Source: G965197005 sp965197005 (lineage in GTDB: Bacteria; Pseudomonadota; Gammaproteobacteria; Pseudomonadales; Oceanobacteraceae). From it: a stretch of 64,000 nucleotides of DNA. The position numbers were made by a program, and so were the translations under genes. The notes under the pieces were generated by a model. The model worked only from the letters and a program-made list of their open reading frames with translations. It searched no databases and had not been told where the DNA came from. This document shows positions 8,663 through 18,164 of this stretch, piece by piece. Position 1 is the stretch's first letter. Every line of letters starts with the position of its first letter. Where the stretch lies: contig OZ239982.1 of the NCBI GenBank assembly GCA_965197005.1, positions 744,001 through 808,000 on the forward strand, read 5' to 3'.

Positions 8663-11275
8663 ATGAAATTACATTATATTACGTTACTTCTGGCAAGTCT
8701 GGGGTTTGCCAGCCAAGTGCAGGCGCAAACCTGTTATAACGTGGCGAAAAGCACCCCAACTGCACGTTTTAGCATTACAGACACCACCGTAGTAGATAAA
8801 CAAACGGGACTGATGTGGGCAAAATGTAGCCTAGGGCAAACAGGTAAAGACTGTACAGGTAGTGTAACAAAACAAAACTGGAGCAGTGCACAAAGTGCAG
8901 TAACAGCTAAAAATGCCAGTGCCGCAGGTTATTTGGGGCATAAAGACTGGCGTTTGCCGAATATTAAAGAGCTAACTTCTATTTTTGAAGCAGCCTGCAC
9001 GCAGCCTGCAATAAATATAGATGTTTTTCCTAATACTCCTACAAATACATATTGGTCAGCAACGCCTTTTTCACGGAAAAATGATGATCGCTATATTTGG
9101 ACTATAAATTTTAATTATGGCATTGCTGGAGCGACTGATCGGACTTATAACAGAACTATCCGCCTAGTAAGAGATATGGATATCTTTATTAATAAAATTG
9201 CTGGCGATGATTTAATTAATACCAGTGAAGATGATCAAGATATTAAGGTAACAGGCACTTCAACCCTAGCCAATAAAACGCCTATTACCCTAAGTTTAAA
9301 TGGCAAAACCTATCATGCTCAGGTTTTATTTGGACGCTGGAGTGCAAGCATTGCTAAAGCAGACATACAAGCACTCGCAGAAAATACCGAGCTTTCTTTA
9401 ACTGCAAGCGCCAGCATAGGGGCAGATACCTTTGAGTATGAGAAAAAATTCACGCGTGATACCGCCCACCCAACGGCAAGCGTTACCCCCTTTGCCAGCC
9501 GTGACACCACTCCTAAAATTACAGGTACGGTAAATGATCATAATGCCAGAGTAATCGTCAATATTAATGGCACAAATTATAATGCGACAAACAATCAAGA
9601 CGGTACTTGGACACTAAAAGACAATGCCGTTGCCGCCTTAACCACCACAAGCGATGGTGATAAAAACTTTGAGGTTACCGTTACCGCCATTGATGTGGCA
9701 GGTAATTTAAGTGATACCACCGCCACGGGTGCAAAAGTGAGCATTAGCATTGATGTCACACCGCCTACTACTCAGATTGCCAGTATTGATAGCATTACAG
9801 ATGATACCTTAAATGCACGTATTCCAGGCTCAAATAACGATTTTGCCACCTCTGATAATAATGGCTTAATAATTAAAGCAACACTATCTAACGCTCTAGA
9901 AACGGGAGTGGGCAACCCATTAGATAATGGTGAAAAAGTACAATACAGCAATGACAACGGCAGCAACTGGGTAGACGTACCTAGTAGCAGTATTGCTGGG
10001 ACGGTCATTACTCACACAGATGCCGCTTTAACAGCAAGCAAGACCATTCAATTTAGAGTGCTTGATTCAGTTGGTAATATTGGTACAGCAACAACAAAGG
10101 CCATTACGATAGATACTGAAAAACCAACAGTCACCGTCATTAGTTTTAGTACCACACAGACAAGCCCCGCTTTAAACGGTAAGTTTAGCGATAATAGAGC
10201 AGGCACAACCATTAAGGTCAATGTTAATAGTAAAGACTACGATGCCAATACCACTAATGGTAAGTGGGTGCTGTCTGCAAATCGTATTAATCCCGCTTTA
10301 TCCGTTGGTAGCCATACTCTAAGTATTACTGCAACCGATGCCGTGGGTAATACCCAAACTGTCACAGGTGAGTTAGTTATTACCGCCAATGCCATTAGTA
10401 TTGATAGCATGCAGGCAGATAACACAAGCCCACTAAATACCAGTTTTAAAGCGGAAAAACTAAACGGAGTCATCATTAATGCCACATTAGATAAAGCATT
10501 AAAAACAGGTGAGAGCGTTAAATACAGTAACGATGGCACAAACTGGCATAACGCCACGGTCAATACAAAAGCAATTACCTATACCGATAACAGTATTAAT
10601 AAAAACACCCTAGTGCGATTTAAAATTATCAAAAGCGATGGGACGGCTGTTGCTCAAGCCCAGCAGTTAGTCATGCTAAAACGCCTTAACGATACAGGGC
10701 GCACCAAGCAAGACCAAAATACAACCTGTAGCTCAAGCACATTCCAAGATTGTCATTTTGGACGCGATAAAACCGTCACAGCTGGGGATAAAATTGGTAA
10801 AGGTAAAGCAGGTTTTGACTTTACCAAGCTGGACAATCAAGGCAAAGACTTAGCAGACACCGCCACCGCTTGGGTATGTGTGCGTGATAACGTCACCGGT
10901 CTAATTTGGAAAAAACAAACCGATGGTGGCGCTCAGGGCGTACCTTATGCAGATACCGTCAATATTATTAATACGGCAAATGAAGATGTTGTTTGCGGCA
11001 AAAGCAACTGGCGCATGCCCACTATTTTAGAGTTGCAATCCATTGTTGACTATGAAGATACCACTCAGTCGTTAGATAAAAACTACTTTGGCGATGTGAA
11101 GGTTACCGGTGATTATAGCACCAAAAATGGCTACTACTGGTCATCAAGTCTTAACGGAAATAATCGGTATCGACTATGTATGAAAAGAAGTGGTAATTAT
11201 GCTTGTGGTTTAAGTAATCACAGTTCTATAAGCCCAACAAATAAATCATTTGTACGCTTGGTTAGCCCAAAATAA
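8663..11275 (+). CDS. Secreted protein with two Lcl/DUF1566 modules flanking Ig-like repeats
   Basis: This is an exported protein of 870 residues. The start at 8663 is chosen because GGAG lies just upstream and it gives a clean signal peptide ending QVQA before QTCYN. The frame is open back to 8564, but the added residues are not signal-like. Residues about 20-170 form one Lcl/DUF1566 module (TGLMWAKC, DWRLPNIKELTS, YWSATP, IRLVRD). About 175-660 contains several bacterial Ig-like repeats (GRWSASIAKADIQ, ITGTVNDHNARV, DGTWTLKDNAV, VTAIDVAGNLSD, VDVAG-type ends). About 671-870 repeats the C-terminal module of the preceding lipoprotein (LNDTG, QDCHFGRDK, AGFDFTKLD, CVRDNVTGLIWK, FVRLVSPK). It lies 52 bases after that gene with no terminator between, so co-transcription is likely. 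Confidence 0.85.
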   Translation: MKLHYITLLLASLGFASQVQAQTCYNVAKSTPTARFSITDTTVVDKQTGLMWAKCSLGQTGKDCTGSVTKQNWSSAQSAVTAKNASAAGYLGHKDWRLPNIKELTSIFEAACTQPAINIDVFPNTPTNTYWSATPFSRKNDDRYIWTINFNYGIAGATDRTYNRTIRLVRDMDIFINKIAGDDLINTSEDDQDIKVTGTSTLANKTPITLSLNGKTYHAQVLFGRWSASIAKADIQALAENTELSLTASASIGADTFEYEKKFTRDTAHPTASVTPFASRDTTPKITGTVNDHNARVIVNINGTNYNATNNQDGTWTLKDNAVAALTTTSDGDKNFEVTVTAIDVAGNLSDTTATGAKVSISIDVTPPTTQIASIDSITDDTLNARIPGSNNDFATSDNNGLIIKATLSNALETGVGNPLDNGEKVQYSNDNGSNWVDVPSSSIAGTVITHTDAALTASKTIQFRVLDSVGNIGTATTKAITIDTEKPTVTVISFSTTQTSPALNGKFSDNRAGTTIKVNVNSKDYDANTTNGKWVLSANRINPALSVGSHTLSITATDAVGNTQTVTGELVITANAISIDSMQADNTSPLNTSFKAEKLNGVIINATLDKALKTGESVKYSNDGTNWHNATVNTKAITYTDNSINKNTLVRFKIIKSDGTAVAQAQQLVMLKRLNDTGRTKQDQNTTCSSSTFQDCHFGRDKTVTAGDKIGKGKAGFDFTKLDNQGKDLADTATAWVCVRDNVTGLIWKKQTDGGAQGVPYADTVNIINTANEDVVCGKSNWRMPTILELQSIVDYEDTTQSLDKNYFGDVKVTGDYSTKNGYYWSSSLNGNNRYRLCMKRSGNYACGLSNHSSISPTNKSFVRLVSPK

Positions 11276-11281
11276 GCGACT

Positions 11282-11309
11282 GGACAAGCAAGCCAAGTCT
11301 TGCTTGTCC
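11282..11309 (+). terminator. Hairpin after the second Lcl gene
   Basis: GGACAAGCAAG and CTTGCTTGTCC form a perfect 11-base-pair stem with a 6-base loop, starting 7 bases after the stop codon. Only a weak T-rich stretch (TTATT) follows, so it may be a partial terminator, an mRNA 3-prime stabiliser, or both. Confidence 0.5.
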
Positions 11310-11342
11310 TTATTAAAGAATACAGATTAATTGGAGTAAGAT

Positions 11343-14264
11343 ATGAAAAAACAGATTTTAATTGCGTTTTTAGCCATGCTGCCCATTGCAGTGCAGGCAG
11401 CTTGTAATGCGCCAGATACTCGTTTTGAAGAGCACAGCGGGCGTAATGTAATATCCGATAAAAACACGGGGTTGATGTGGTCTAAGTGTGTTATCCGTAA
11501 AAATAATCATCTTGATTGTTCAGGAGGGTTAAATGCAAACGGTGATCAATTTATGTGGAACCAGCTTGCTACTAATATAAGTAGCAAAAATAGCCACTAC
11601 TTTTTAGGCTATAACGACTGGCGTGTGCCCAATGTAAAAGAATTGGCCTCTCTATTAGAATTTAATTGTGGTAATCAACCTGCCATTAATAGAAGTATTT
11701 TTGCAGATAACCCAAGAGCAGATTTTTGGAGCTCTACCTATACCGCATCTACTGGTTCTTATGATAATAATGCATGGGCGGTTAGCTTTAGTAATGGAAA
11801 CATTTATCTTGGTGATGTAACTAATCAATATTATCCTAAATTCTTGCGTCTGGTGCGTGATGATAACGGCGCAGACTTTAAGCCACTGGTTAAGCCAAGT
11901 CATATTATTATTAATGACGTTGCCAATACCCTTAGCTGGACTAACGCCAGCGGCTATACTGATGCAACTAAATATGAATACTCCCTTGATGGCGGCACTA
12001 GCTGGACACAAGCAACTGCTAACCCACAGCCACTAGCGGACACAGCAGTTGCAAAAGAGCAAATAAAGCTCAGACTAAAAGCCCAAGCAGGGCAATATAC
12101 AGCAGGTGATGCCATTGTGAGCGATTACGAGCTCACCGCTAATAGCAGCACAAAACTTGCCATGCGTTATTTAGATAATAATGGTAATGATACCTCGTTC
12201 AGCAATGCTCAGTGCATACAGTTTGTGAATACGCCAGCCTCTGGCAATCAACAAATATTGGCAACCGTACTCGCCAATGGTGCAGCAGGTAGTAAAGGTG
12301 CTTATACCGAAATATTTGCAACTTCTGCTTATGGCAACCAAGCACTGAGTAAAGATGCCAAAGCGCGTACACTAGAAAATGCCACTAACATTGCCTCTAA
12401 AGCTGTAGATAATAGCTTTACAAGCCGCTGGGCAAGTAAAAGTGGCGGTAGTATGACACCTGCTGAAGTGACAAATACTTGGATTATGGTCGATTTAGGC
12501 GCAGTCTATACCATTAATAAAGTTGATTTGGTTTGGGAAACAGCACGTGCAATTGATTATGATATTGAAGTCTCTACCGAGCAAGCCGCTTGGGATCAGG
12601 CGACTGCAAATAGTAATGCAGATCACAGCTCATGGACGCAGGCGGCCTCTGTAGTTGGCAATAGTATTTCTAATAGTAGCTCTAACGTAAGCAGTAGCTA
12701 TTATAGAAAAACCAAAAGCACTTCTTTTAATACCGTTTCTGCACGTTTTGTTAAAATCAAAGGTAAAAAACGTGTTGAACATTGGAATTATGGTCGGCTT
12801 GGCTATTCCATCTGGGATTTAAAAATATACGGCAAGGCAACACTCTGTGGTTTAGATAAGCCCAGCTTTAAAGCCCCCACAGAAAACGGGCTTAATTTCT
12901 TATTCTCAAGCAAACCAAGTGTATTATTGCAACATAAAACCGATGCAGGTTATTGGTATAGCAATGATAATGGCACAACTGGTCTAGCAAAAGATACCAG
13001 CCAAACAAATACCAGCTCTGGTGATAACTACCGCCGTTATATTAGCATTAACCCCCGTTATAAAGCGGACTGGCAATCACTAATGGCAAGTTCAGACTTT
13101 GATGCACTTAACTGGGCATTACCAGCACTGCCAGCGCCTTTAGCACCAACCAGCAGTGGGGCACAACAAAGTAATGCACAAGATACCTTTGCTTGGAATG
13201 TGGTCAATGGTTATACCGAATTAGCCCACTATCAGTACTCAACAGATAATGGCGCAACTTGGGTAGATGTCACTGCATCTAATGCCAGCAAATCAGGTAG
13301 CAGCATTATTTTAAATGTGGGTAATAGTGCCATAGCCGTAGGTCATCTACAGGTGCGTGTTAAAGCGGTTGCAAATCAAAATAGTGCAGGGGTCGTACTT
13401 AAAAATACCCTTGAATATACCACTGTATTTACACCCCCAGCGCCAACAAGCCCTGTTTTTGACGATGCTGCCAATACCTTTGGTTGGACAAACGTCAGCT
13501 CAGGAGGGGTTAACTTTGATGCAGCAAAAGACTATGAATACAGCATAGATGGAGGCACCAGTTGGAAAAATGCCGCCAGCCAACCGATTAAAATTGGCAA
13601 CCTATCTCTTGCTATAGGCAAGGTTCAGGTGCGAGTGAAAAAGGTCGTTAATCAAAATACAACAGGTACTCCTTTAAGCAGCACGCAAGCCTTTAGTATG
13701 AGCGTACCGACAGAAGCAACAGGTAAGTTAAATGACACAGGAGTAAGCAAAAAAGATAACGCAACAACCGCTTGCCCAGCAGACAGCCAAGAAGACTGTC
13801 ATTTTGGACGTGATAAATTCATCACAGCAGCCAATCAAAAACTCGGCGCAGGCGCATCAGGCTTTGACTTTACTAAGTTAGATGCCAGCGGTGCAGAGGT
13901 AACAGGCAGTGGTGCTTGGGAATGTGTGCGCGATAACATCACAGGACTAATTTGGCAAAAAGCTGCTACAGAGACGAAAGACTGGACACAGGCAACCGCA
14001 GTTAACAGCATGAGCCTATGCGGTTTAACGGGCTGGCGTGTACCAACACGCACCGAGTTGTTGGGTATTGTTAACTTTGCCACAGGCAAGCCAGATACCG
14101 ACTTCTTTGCAGATATAAGCAACACAGAGGAATACTGGACAGCCCATGCAAATGCAGGCAATAACGCCCAAGGTGTTATCTTTAAACTGGGTGATTATGG
14201 CGTAAATACTTTCGCAAATAAGACCAATAGCTATAAAGTGCTATGGGTTAACGATAGAAAATAG
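11343..14264 (+). CDS. Secreted Lcl/DUF1566 protein with discoidin-like and fibronectin-like modules
   Basis: This is an exported protein of 973 residues. A signal peptide ends at VQA before ACNAPDTR. An N-terminal Lcl/DUF1566 module covers about 20-180 (TGLMWSKC, DWRVPNVKELAS, FWSSTYT, LRLVRDDN). Three related beta-rich segments each carry YEYSLDGGTSW-type motifs (near 205, 630 and 735) and resemble fibronectin or Ig-like repeats. An F5/8 type C module lies at about 337-499 (VDNSFTSRWAS, TWIMVDLGAVYTINKV, ARFVKIKGKKR) and is clearly related to that of the first gene in the cluster. The C-terminal LNDTG/EDCHFGRDK/AGFDFTKLD/CVRDNITGLIW segment starts at about 791. The final module is more diverged than the others and ends ...YKVLWVNDRK instead of RLV. 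A GGAG ribosome site lies just upstream. Confidence 0.85.
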   Translation: MKKQILIAFLAMLPIAVQAACNAPDTRFEEHSGRNVISDKNTGLMWSKCVIRKNNHLDCSGGLNANGDQFMWNQLATNISSKNSHYFLGYNDWRVPNVKELASLLEFNCGNQPAINRSIFADNPRADFWSSTYTASTGSYDNNAWAVSFSNGNIYLGDVTNQYYPKFLRLVRDDNGADFKPLVKPSHIIINDVANTLSWTNASGYTDATKYEYSLDGGTSWTQATANPQPLADTAVAKEQIKLRLKAQAGQYTAGDAIVSDYELTANSSTKLAMRYLDNNGNDTSFSNAQCIQFVNTPASGNQQILATVLANGAAGSKGAYTEIFATSAYGNQALSKDAKARTLENATNIASKAVDNSFTSRWASKSGGSMTPAEVTNTWIMVDLGAVYTINKVDLVWETARAIDYDIEVSTEQAAWDQATANSNADHSSWTQAASVVGNSISNSSSNVSSSYYRKTKSTSFNTVSARFVKIKGKKRVEHWNYGRLGYSIWDLKIYGKATLCGLDKPSFKAPTENGLNFLFSSKPSVLLQHKTDAGYWYSNDNGTTGLAKDTSQTNTSSGDNYRRYISINPRYKADWQSLMASSDFDALNWALPALPAPLAPTSSGAQQSNAQDTFAWNVVNGYTELAHYQYSTDNGATWVDVTASNASKSGSSIILNVGNSAIAVGHLQVRVKAVANQNSAGVVLKNTLEYTTVFTPPAPTSPVFDDAANTFGWTNVSSGGVNFDAAKDYEYSIDGGTSWKNAASQPIKIGNLSLAIGKVQVRVKKVVNQNTTGTPLSSTQAFSMSVPTEATGKLNDTGVSKKDNATTACPADSQEDCHFGRDKFITAANQKLGAGASGFDFTKLDASGAEVTGSGAWECVRDNITGLIWQKAATETKDWTQATAVNSMSLCGLTGWRVPTRTELLGIVNFATGKPDTDFFADISNTEEYWTAHANAGNNAQGVIFKLGDYGVNTFANKTNSYKVLWVNDRK

Positions 14265-14271
14265 AACAGTC

Positions 14272-14298
14272 AGAAGCAGGCAATGATTGCCTGCTTCT
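14272..14298 (+). terminator. Hairpin after the third Lcl gene
   Basis: AGAAGCAGGCAA and TTGCCTGCTTCT form a perfect 12-base-pair stem with a 3-base loop, 8 bases after the stop codon. There is no strong T tract, so it is a leaky terminator or an mRNA-end stabiliser. Confidence 0.5.
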
Positions 14299-14341
14299 TA
14301 TACAGCAAACAATTCACTGTCATTTAAACAGGTAAACAATT

Positions 14342-14854
14342 ATGCAAAAACAAATTTTATTCAGCAGTTTATTATTTTTAAGCACAATCAATCTGGCACA
14401 TGCCGATTGTGTAGAAGCAGACTATGTCACCGCATTTAGCAATAGCGATGGGAATGCACAAACCCAAACAGATGATAAAACAGGGTTAATGTGGGCAAAA
14501 TGTCAAATAGGCAAAACAGGTGCAAACTGTGAAAATGGAGGAGCAACTAAATTTACTTGGGATAATGCTCTAGCCAAAGTGAGCACTGCAAATACAGAAA
14601 ACTACTTAGGCTATAGCGACTGGCGTTTACCTAATGCTAAAGAGCTGTACTCTATTGTAGAGCCAAAATGTATTAGCCCAACAATTAATCGTACCGCATT
14701 TCCAAATACACAAGGTGCAGCGCATTGGAGCTCAACCCCAATTGATGCCAATCAAGCCTACATTGTGCGCTTTGCCCCTGGCACAGGTGATTATGGTGCT
14801 AAAGCAGGTGTTTATGGTGGTTATTTTATCCGCCTAGTGCGAGATGCTAATTAA
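14342..14854 (+). CDS. Small secreted single-module Lcl/DUF1566 protein
   Basis: This protein of 170 residues has a signal peptide ending AHA before DCVEADY and then one complete Lcl/DUF1566 module: TGLMWAKCQIGKTGANC, SDWRLPNAKELYSI, HWSSTP and FIRLVRDAN. It matches the N-terminal module of the two preceding proteins, including the Cys pair after TGLMWAKC and the later Cys in 'VEPKCISP', probably disulphide-bonded outside the cytoplasm. It lacks the C-terminal FGRDK/AGFDFTKLD segment of its neighbours. It is the last gene of the cluster and is followed by a strong terminator. The function is unknown beyond the family's association with surface binding. Confidence 0.85.
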   Translation: MQKQILFSSLLFLSTINLAHADCVEADYVTAFSNSDGNAQTQTDDKTGLMWAKCQIGKTGANCENGGATKFTWDNALAKVSTANTENYLGYSDWRLPNAKELYSIVEPKCISPTINRTAFPNTQGAAHWSSTPIDANQAYIVRFAPGTGDYGAKAGVYGGYFIRLVRDAN

Positions 14855-14874
14855 ATAATAAAACAACATTTAAA

Positions 14875-14908
14875 AAGCCGTGCAATAAACTGATTGCACG
14901 GCTTTTTT
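14875..14908 (+). terminator. Intrinsic terminator ending the Lcl cluster
   Basis: AAGCCGTGCAAT and ATTGCACGGCTT form a perfect 12-base-pair stem with a 6-base loop, and the right arm runs into six T residues. This is a canonical rho-independent terminator. Confidence 0.92.
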
Positions 14909-15031
14909 GTTTATAGGAAAAAGCGATAAGCAAATCTAACAGCTGCTTGGTGTACAATACAGCGCACTTGCACCTTAAGCACTTTTATGTAAAGGTCTGT
15001 TTTTTGTTTTTTAGATGAGTTGTTTGTTTTG

Positions 15032-17191
15032 ATGATGCGTATCGCGCTTATTTTTGTGTCAATCTGTTTGCAATTTGCCTGTAGTTTTCCTTGGAATGAC
15101 CCAAATGCGCCTACTAATAAGGGCGAAAAAGTCTATTATTCAAGTTTTTCTACCCCCCCTAAACATCTTGACCCTGCACGTAATTACTCTGCTGAGGAGT
15201 CGATTTTTAATGAGCAAATTTACGATCCGCTTTTGCGTTATCACTATTTAAAGCGTCCTTATGTCTTAGAGCCTAATACGCTAATTGCCATGCCTAAGGT
15301 TGCTTATTTAACACAAAACTTACAGCCTGTTGAAGATGAGAGTAAGGCGGCATACAGTTTGTATGAGTTTGAATTAAAACCGCATATCTATTATCAACCT
15401 CACCCTGCCTTTGCACGGGATACATCAGAAAACTGGTTTTATAACCAGCAAAACCAAGCCAGTTATGCGCACTACACAAAGCTACAGGATTTTAAGCAAG
15501 TCGCAACCCAAGAGCTGATTGCAGAGGATTATGTGTATCAGATTAAGCGCATGGCAGACCCTGCGTTGTTATCGCCCATTCGTGAGTTGTTAAGCGAGTA
15601 TATTGTAGGAATGAATGCGTTTTCTAAGCAGCTTGTGGCATTGAGAGAAGCACGAAAGCTCGGTGCAAAAGGGTTTGTGGATTTACGCAAACTGGAGCTT
15701 GCTGGCGTTAAAATACAGGGTAAGTATCGTTTTAGTATTTTGCTTAAAGGACGTTATCCGCAGTTTAAATATTGGCTCTCGCAAGTGTTTTTTTCGCCTG
15801 TGCCTTATCGGGTTGAGCAGTTTTATCATTTGCCTAACTTAGCAAAGAACAATATCAGTCTTGATGTTTATCCTGTTGGTACGGCGGCGTTTATGCTAAG
15901 TGAGCACAATCCAAATGCACAAATTGTATTGACTAAAAACCCAAATTATCGAGCAGAGTTTTATCCGCAAGAGGGCGAGAAAGGGGATAGACAACGTGGT
16001 TTACTGGCCGATGCAAATAAACGCTTGCCTTTGATTGATAAAGCGATTTACCGTTTGGAAAAAGAAGCACTGCCGATTTGGAGTAAGTTTTTGCAAGGTT
16101 ACTATGACCGCTCTGGTATTAGTTCGGACAGCTTTGACCAGGCCATTAATGTGCAAGCCTCTGGCATTGATTTATCTGATGAGCTAAAGCAGCGAGGTAT
16201 TTATTTGCAAAAAGTATTACTGCCGACTTTGTATTATTTTGGCTTTAATATGCTTGATGATGTGCTTGGGCAGGTAGGCTCTAAAGCACAGCAGGAAAAA
16301 AATCGTAAGTTGCGCCTTGCCATTGCCATTGCTTATAACACAGAGGAATATATTTCTATCTTTACCAATGGACGAGGCATCAGTGCTCAAAGTGTGTTGC
16401 CACCTGGGTTGTTTGGCGCACAGCAGGGCGAGGCGGGCATTGATTCTTATCGTTATCAATGGGTACAAGATAGGGCGCAAAAAAAGCCCATAGAATACGC
16501 CAAGCAACTGTTGGCAGAGGCAGGTTATAAAGATGGGCGTAATCAGCAAACTGGCGAGCCTTTGGTCTTGAATTTGGATTCTATTAGTGTCAGCAATGGA
16601 CGCTACCCTTGGATGCAAAAGCAGTTTAAAAAACTGGGTATTGAGCTGAATGTACGGGCAACGGATTACAATCGTTTTCGTGAAAAAATGCAAACGGGAA
16701 ATGCTCAAATGTTTGAAAGTGGTTGGTCTGCGGATTATCCCGACCCTGAGAATTTTTTATTTTTGTTTTATAGCAAAAACTCGCAAGTTAAAAGTGGGGG
16801 TACGGGTGTGAATGCGACGAACTACGCTAATCCGCAATATGATGCGTTGTTTGATAAGATGAAGGCGATGCCCAACCATGCAGAGCGGTTTGCTATTGTG
16901 CAAAAAATGCTCGATATATTGCGCCATGATGCGGTGATTGCCTCTGGTTATTATCCCTATGCGTATGCCTTAAATAATCAATGGATTAGAAACTTAAAAG
17001 CCCATGCAGTTAGCCGTGCCAGCCTTAAATATTATAATTTAGATGAGCGCATGCGCCGTGCTTATCAAAAAAACTGGAACCGTCCAAGTTTATTGCCACT
17101 GTTTCTAATGCTTGTAGGTCTGTTGTTGTTAGTAGGATTGGCTTTTATGATGTATCGTCAGCGTCAATCACAGCGAATTGTTGAGGATTAA
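15032..17191 (+). CDS. Peptide-type ABC transporter solute-binding protein (family 5) with a C-terminal membrane anchor
   Basis: This binds the substrate of the ABC importer encoded by the next three genes, probably peptides or peptide-like compounds. Start 15032 is preferred over the upstream TTG at 15020 because it gives MMRIALIFVSICLQFACS, a lipoprotein-like signal with a non-canonical lipobox. Family-5 features include HLDPARNYSAEESIFNEQIY near the N terminus, AAFMLSEHNPNAQIVLTKNP and the late GWSADYPDPENFLFLFY. At about 719 residues it is longer than OppA or DppA. Unusually, it ends in a hydrophobic helix (about 690-710, LPLFLMLVGLLLLVGLAF) and a basic tail, so it may be anchored at both ends. 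The permease start follows the stop directly. Confidence 0.88.
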   Translation: MMRIALIFVSICLQFACSFPWNDPNAPTNKGEKVYYSSFSTPPKHLDPARNYSAEESIFNEQIYDPLLRYHYLKRPYVLEPNTLIAMPKVAYLTQNLQPVEDESKAAYSLYEFELKPHIYYQPHPAFARDTSENWFYNQQNQASYAHYTKLQDFKQVATQELIAEDYVYQIKRMADPALLSPIRELLSEYIVGMNAFSKQLVALREARKLGAKGFVDLRKLELAGVKIQGKYRFSILLKGRYPQFKYWLSQVFFSPVPYRVEQFYHLPNLAKNNISLDVYPVGTAAFMLSEHNPNAQIVLTKNPNYRAEFYPQEGEKGDRQRGLLADANKRLPLIDKAIYRLEKEALPIWSKFLQGYYDRSGISSDSFDQAINVQASGIDLSDELKQRGIYLQKVLLPTLYYFGFNMLDDVLGQVGSKAQQEKNRKLRLAIAIAYNTEEYISIFTNGRGISAQSVLPPGLFGAQQGEAGIDSYRYQWVQDRAQKKPIEYAKQLLAEAGYKDGRNQQTGEPLVLNLDSISVSNGRYPWMQKQFKKLGIELNVRATDYNRFREKMQTGNAQMFESGWSADYPDPENFLFLFYSKNSQVKSGGTGVNATNYANPQYDALFDKMKAMPNHAERFAIVQKMLDILRHDAVIASGYYPYAYALNNQWIRNLKAHAVSRASLKYYNLDERMRRAYQKNWNRPSLLPLFLMLVGLLLLVGLAFMMYRQRQSQRIVED

Positions 17192-17192
17192 T

Positions 17193-18164
17193 ATGTTTGT
17201 TTATTTATTGCGTCGCCTCGCTTATGTACTGCCGATTTTAATTGGGGTCAATGTCATTACGTTTTTTTTGTTTTTTGTGGTGAACAGCCCAGAGCAAATG
17301 GCACGCTCGCAGTTGGGTGAAAAACGAGTCACTCCAGCGGCGATTGCCCAATGGAAAGCACAGCGGGGTTACGATAAGCCGTTATTTATTAATCATCATA
17401 GCGATAATTGGCTAACCGATACCATTTTTTATCAGCAGAGCATTAATCTAATGCGTTTTGATTTTGGACGCTCTGACCAAGGGCGCAGCATTTCTGAGGA
17501 TATTTTACAGCGTATGTGGCCTTCATTGGCATTGCAAGTGCCTACCCTGTTGCTTGGTATGTTGGTGACCATCAGTATTTCGCTATTGGTAGTGATGTTT
17601 AAAGGCAGTGCATTAGATACCAGTGCAATGGCGTTGTGTGTTTTTTTGATGTCGATTTCAGCTGTATTTTATATTTTGGCAGGGCAGTTTTTATTTGCCA
17701 GAGTATGGAATTGGGTGCCCGTTTCTGGGTTTTTAGGCGGCATAGACAGCCTGCGCTTTTTGCTGTTGCCCATTGCTATTGGGGTGTTCTCTGGTATTGG
17801 CTCTGGCACTCGATTGTATCGCAGTATCTTTTTACAGGAAGCCAGTCAAGATTATGTCCGTACCGCCAGAGCGAAAGGGGTATCTGAGCTTGGGGTGCTG
17901 TTTAAACATATTTTAGCCAATGGCATGATACCGATTTTAACCAGCGTGGTGGTGGTTATTCCGTCTTTATTTATGGGCAGCTTATTGATGGAATCCTTTT
18001 TTGCCATACCCGGTTTAGGCAGCTATATGCTTGATGCCATTCATGCACAGGATTTTGCGATTGTCCGTGCGATGGTATTTTTAGGCTCGGTGCTGTATAT
18101 CATTGGCTTATTATTAACAGACATTTCTTATAGTTTGGCTGACCCTAGAGTACGTTTCGCATGA
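17193..18164 (+). CDS. Peptide-type ABC transporter permease, DppB/YejB family
   Basis: This is an inner-membrane permease of 323 residues with about six membrane helices. The first helix begins RRLAYVLPILIGVNVITFFL, typical of DppB/OppB/YejB. The ATPase-contacting EAA loop is visible as DYVRTARAKGVSELGVLFKH. The start at 17193 is preferred over the TTG at 17178 because MFVYLLRRLAY is the standard N terminus and it follows the upstream stop by one base. It overlaps the next gene by 4 bases (ATGA). Confidence 0.9.
   Translation: MFVYLLRRLAYVLPILIGVNVITFFLFFVVNSPEQMARSQLGEKRVTPAAIAQWKAQRGYDKPLFINHHSDNWLTDTIFYQQSINLMRFDFGRSDQGRSISEDILQRMWPSLALQVPTLLLGMLVTISISLLVVMFKGSALDTSAMALCVFLMSISAVFYILAGQFLFARVWNWVPVSGFLGGIDSLRFLLLPIAIGVFSGIGSGTRLYRSIFLQEASQDYVRTARAKGVSELGVLFKHILANGMIPILTSVVVVIPSLFMGSLLMESFFAIPGLGSYMLDAIHAQDFAIVRAMVFLGSVLYIIGLLLTDISYSLADPRVRFA

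Noticed and set aside
14909..15031. Promoter for the ABC importer at TACAAT 14953
   Set aside because: The -10 is fair but the -35 at correct spacing is poor, so I did not list it.
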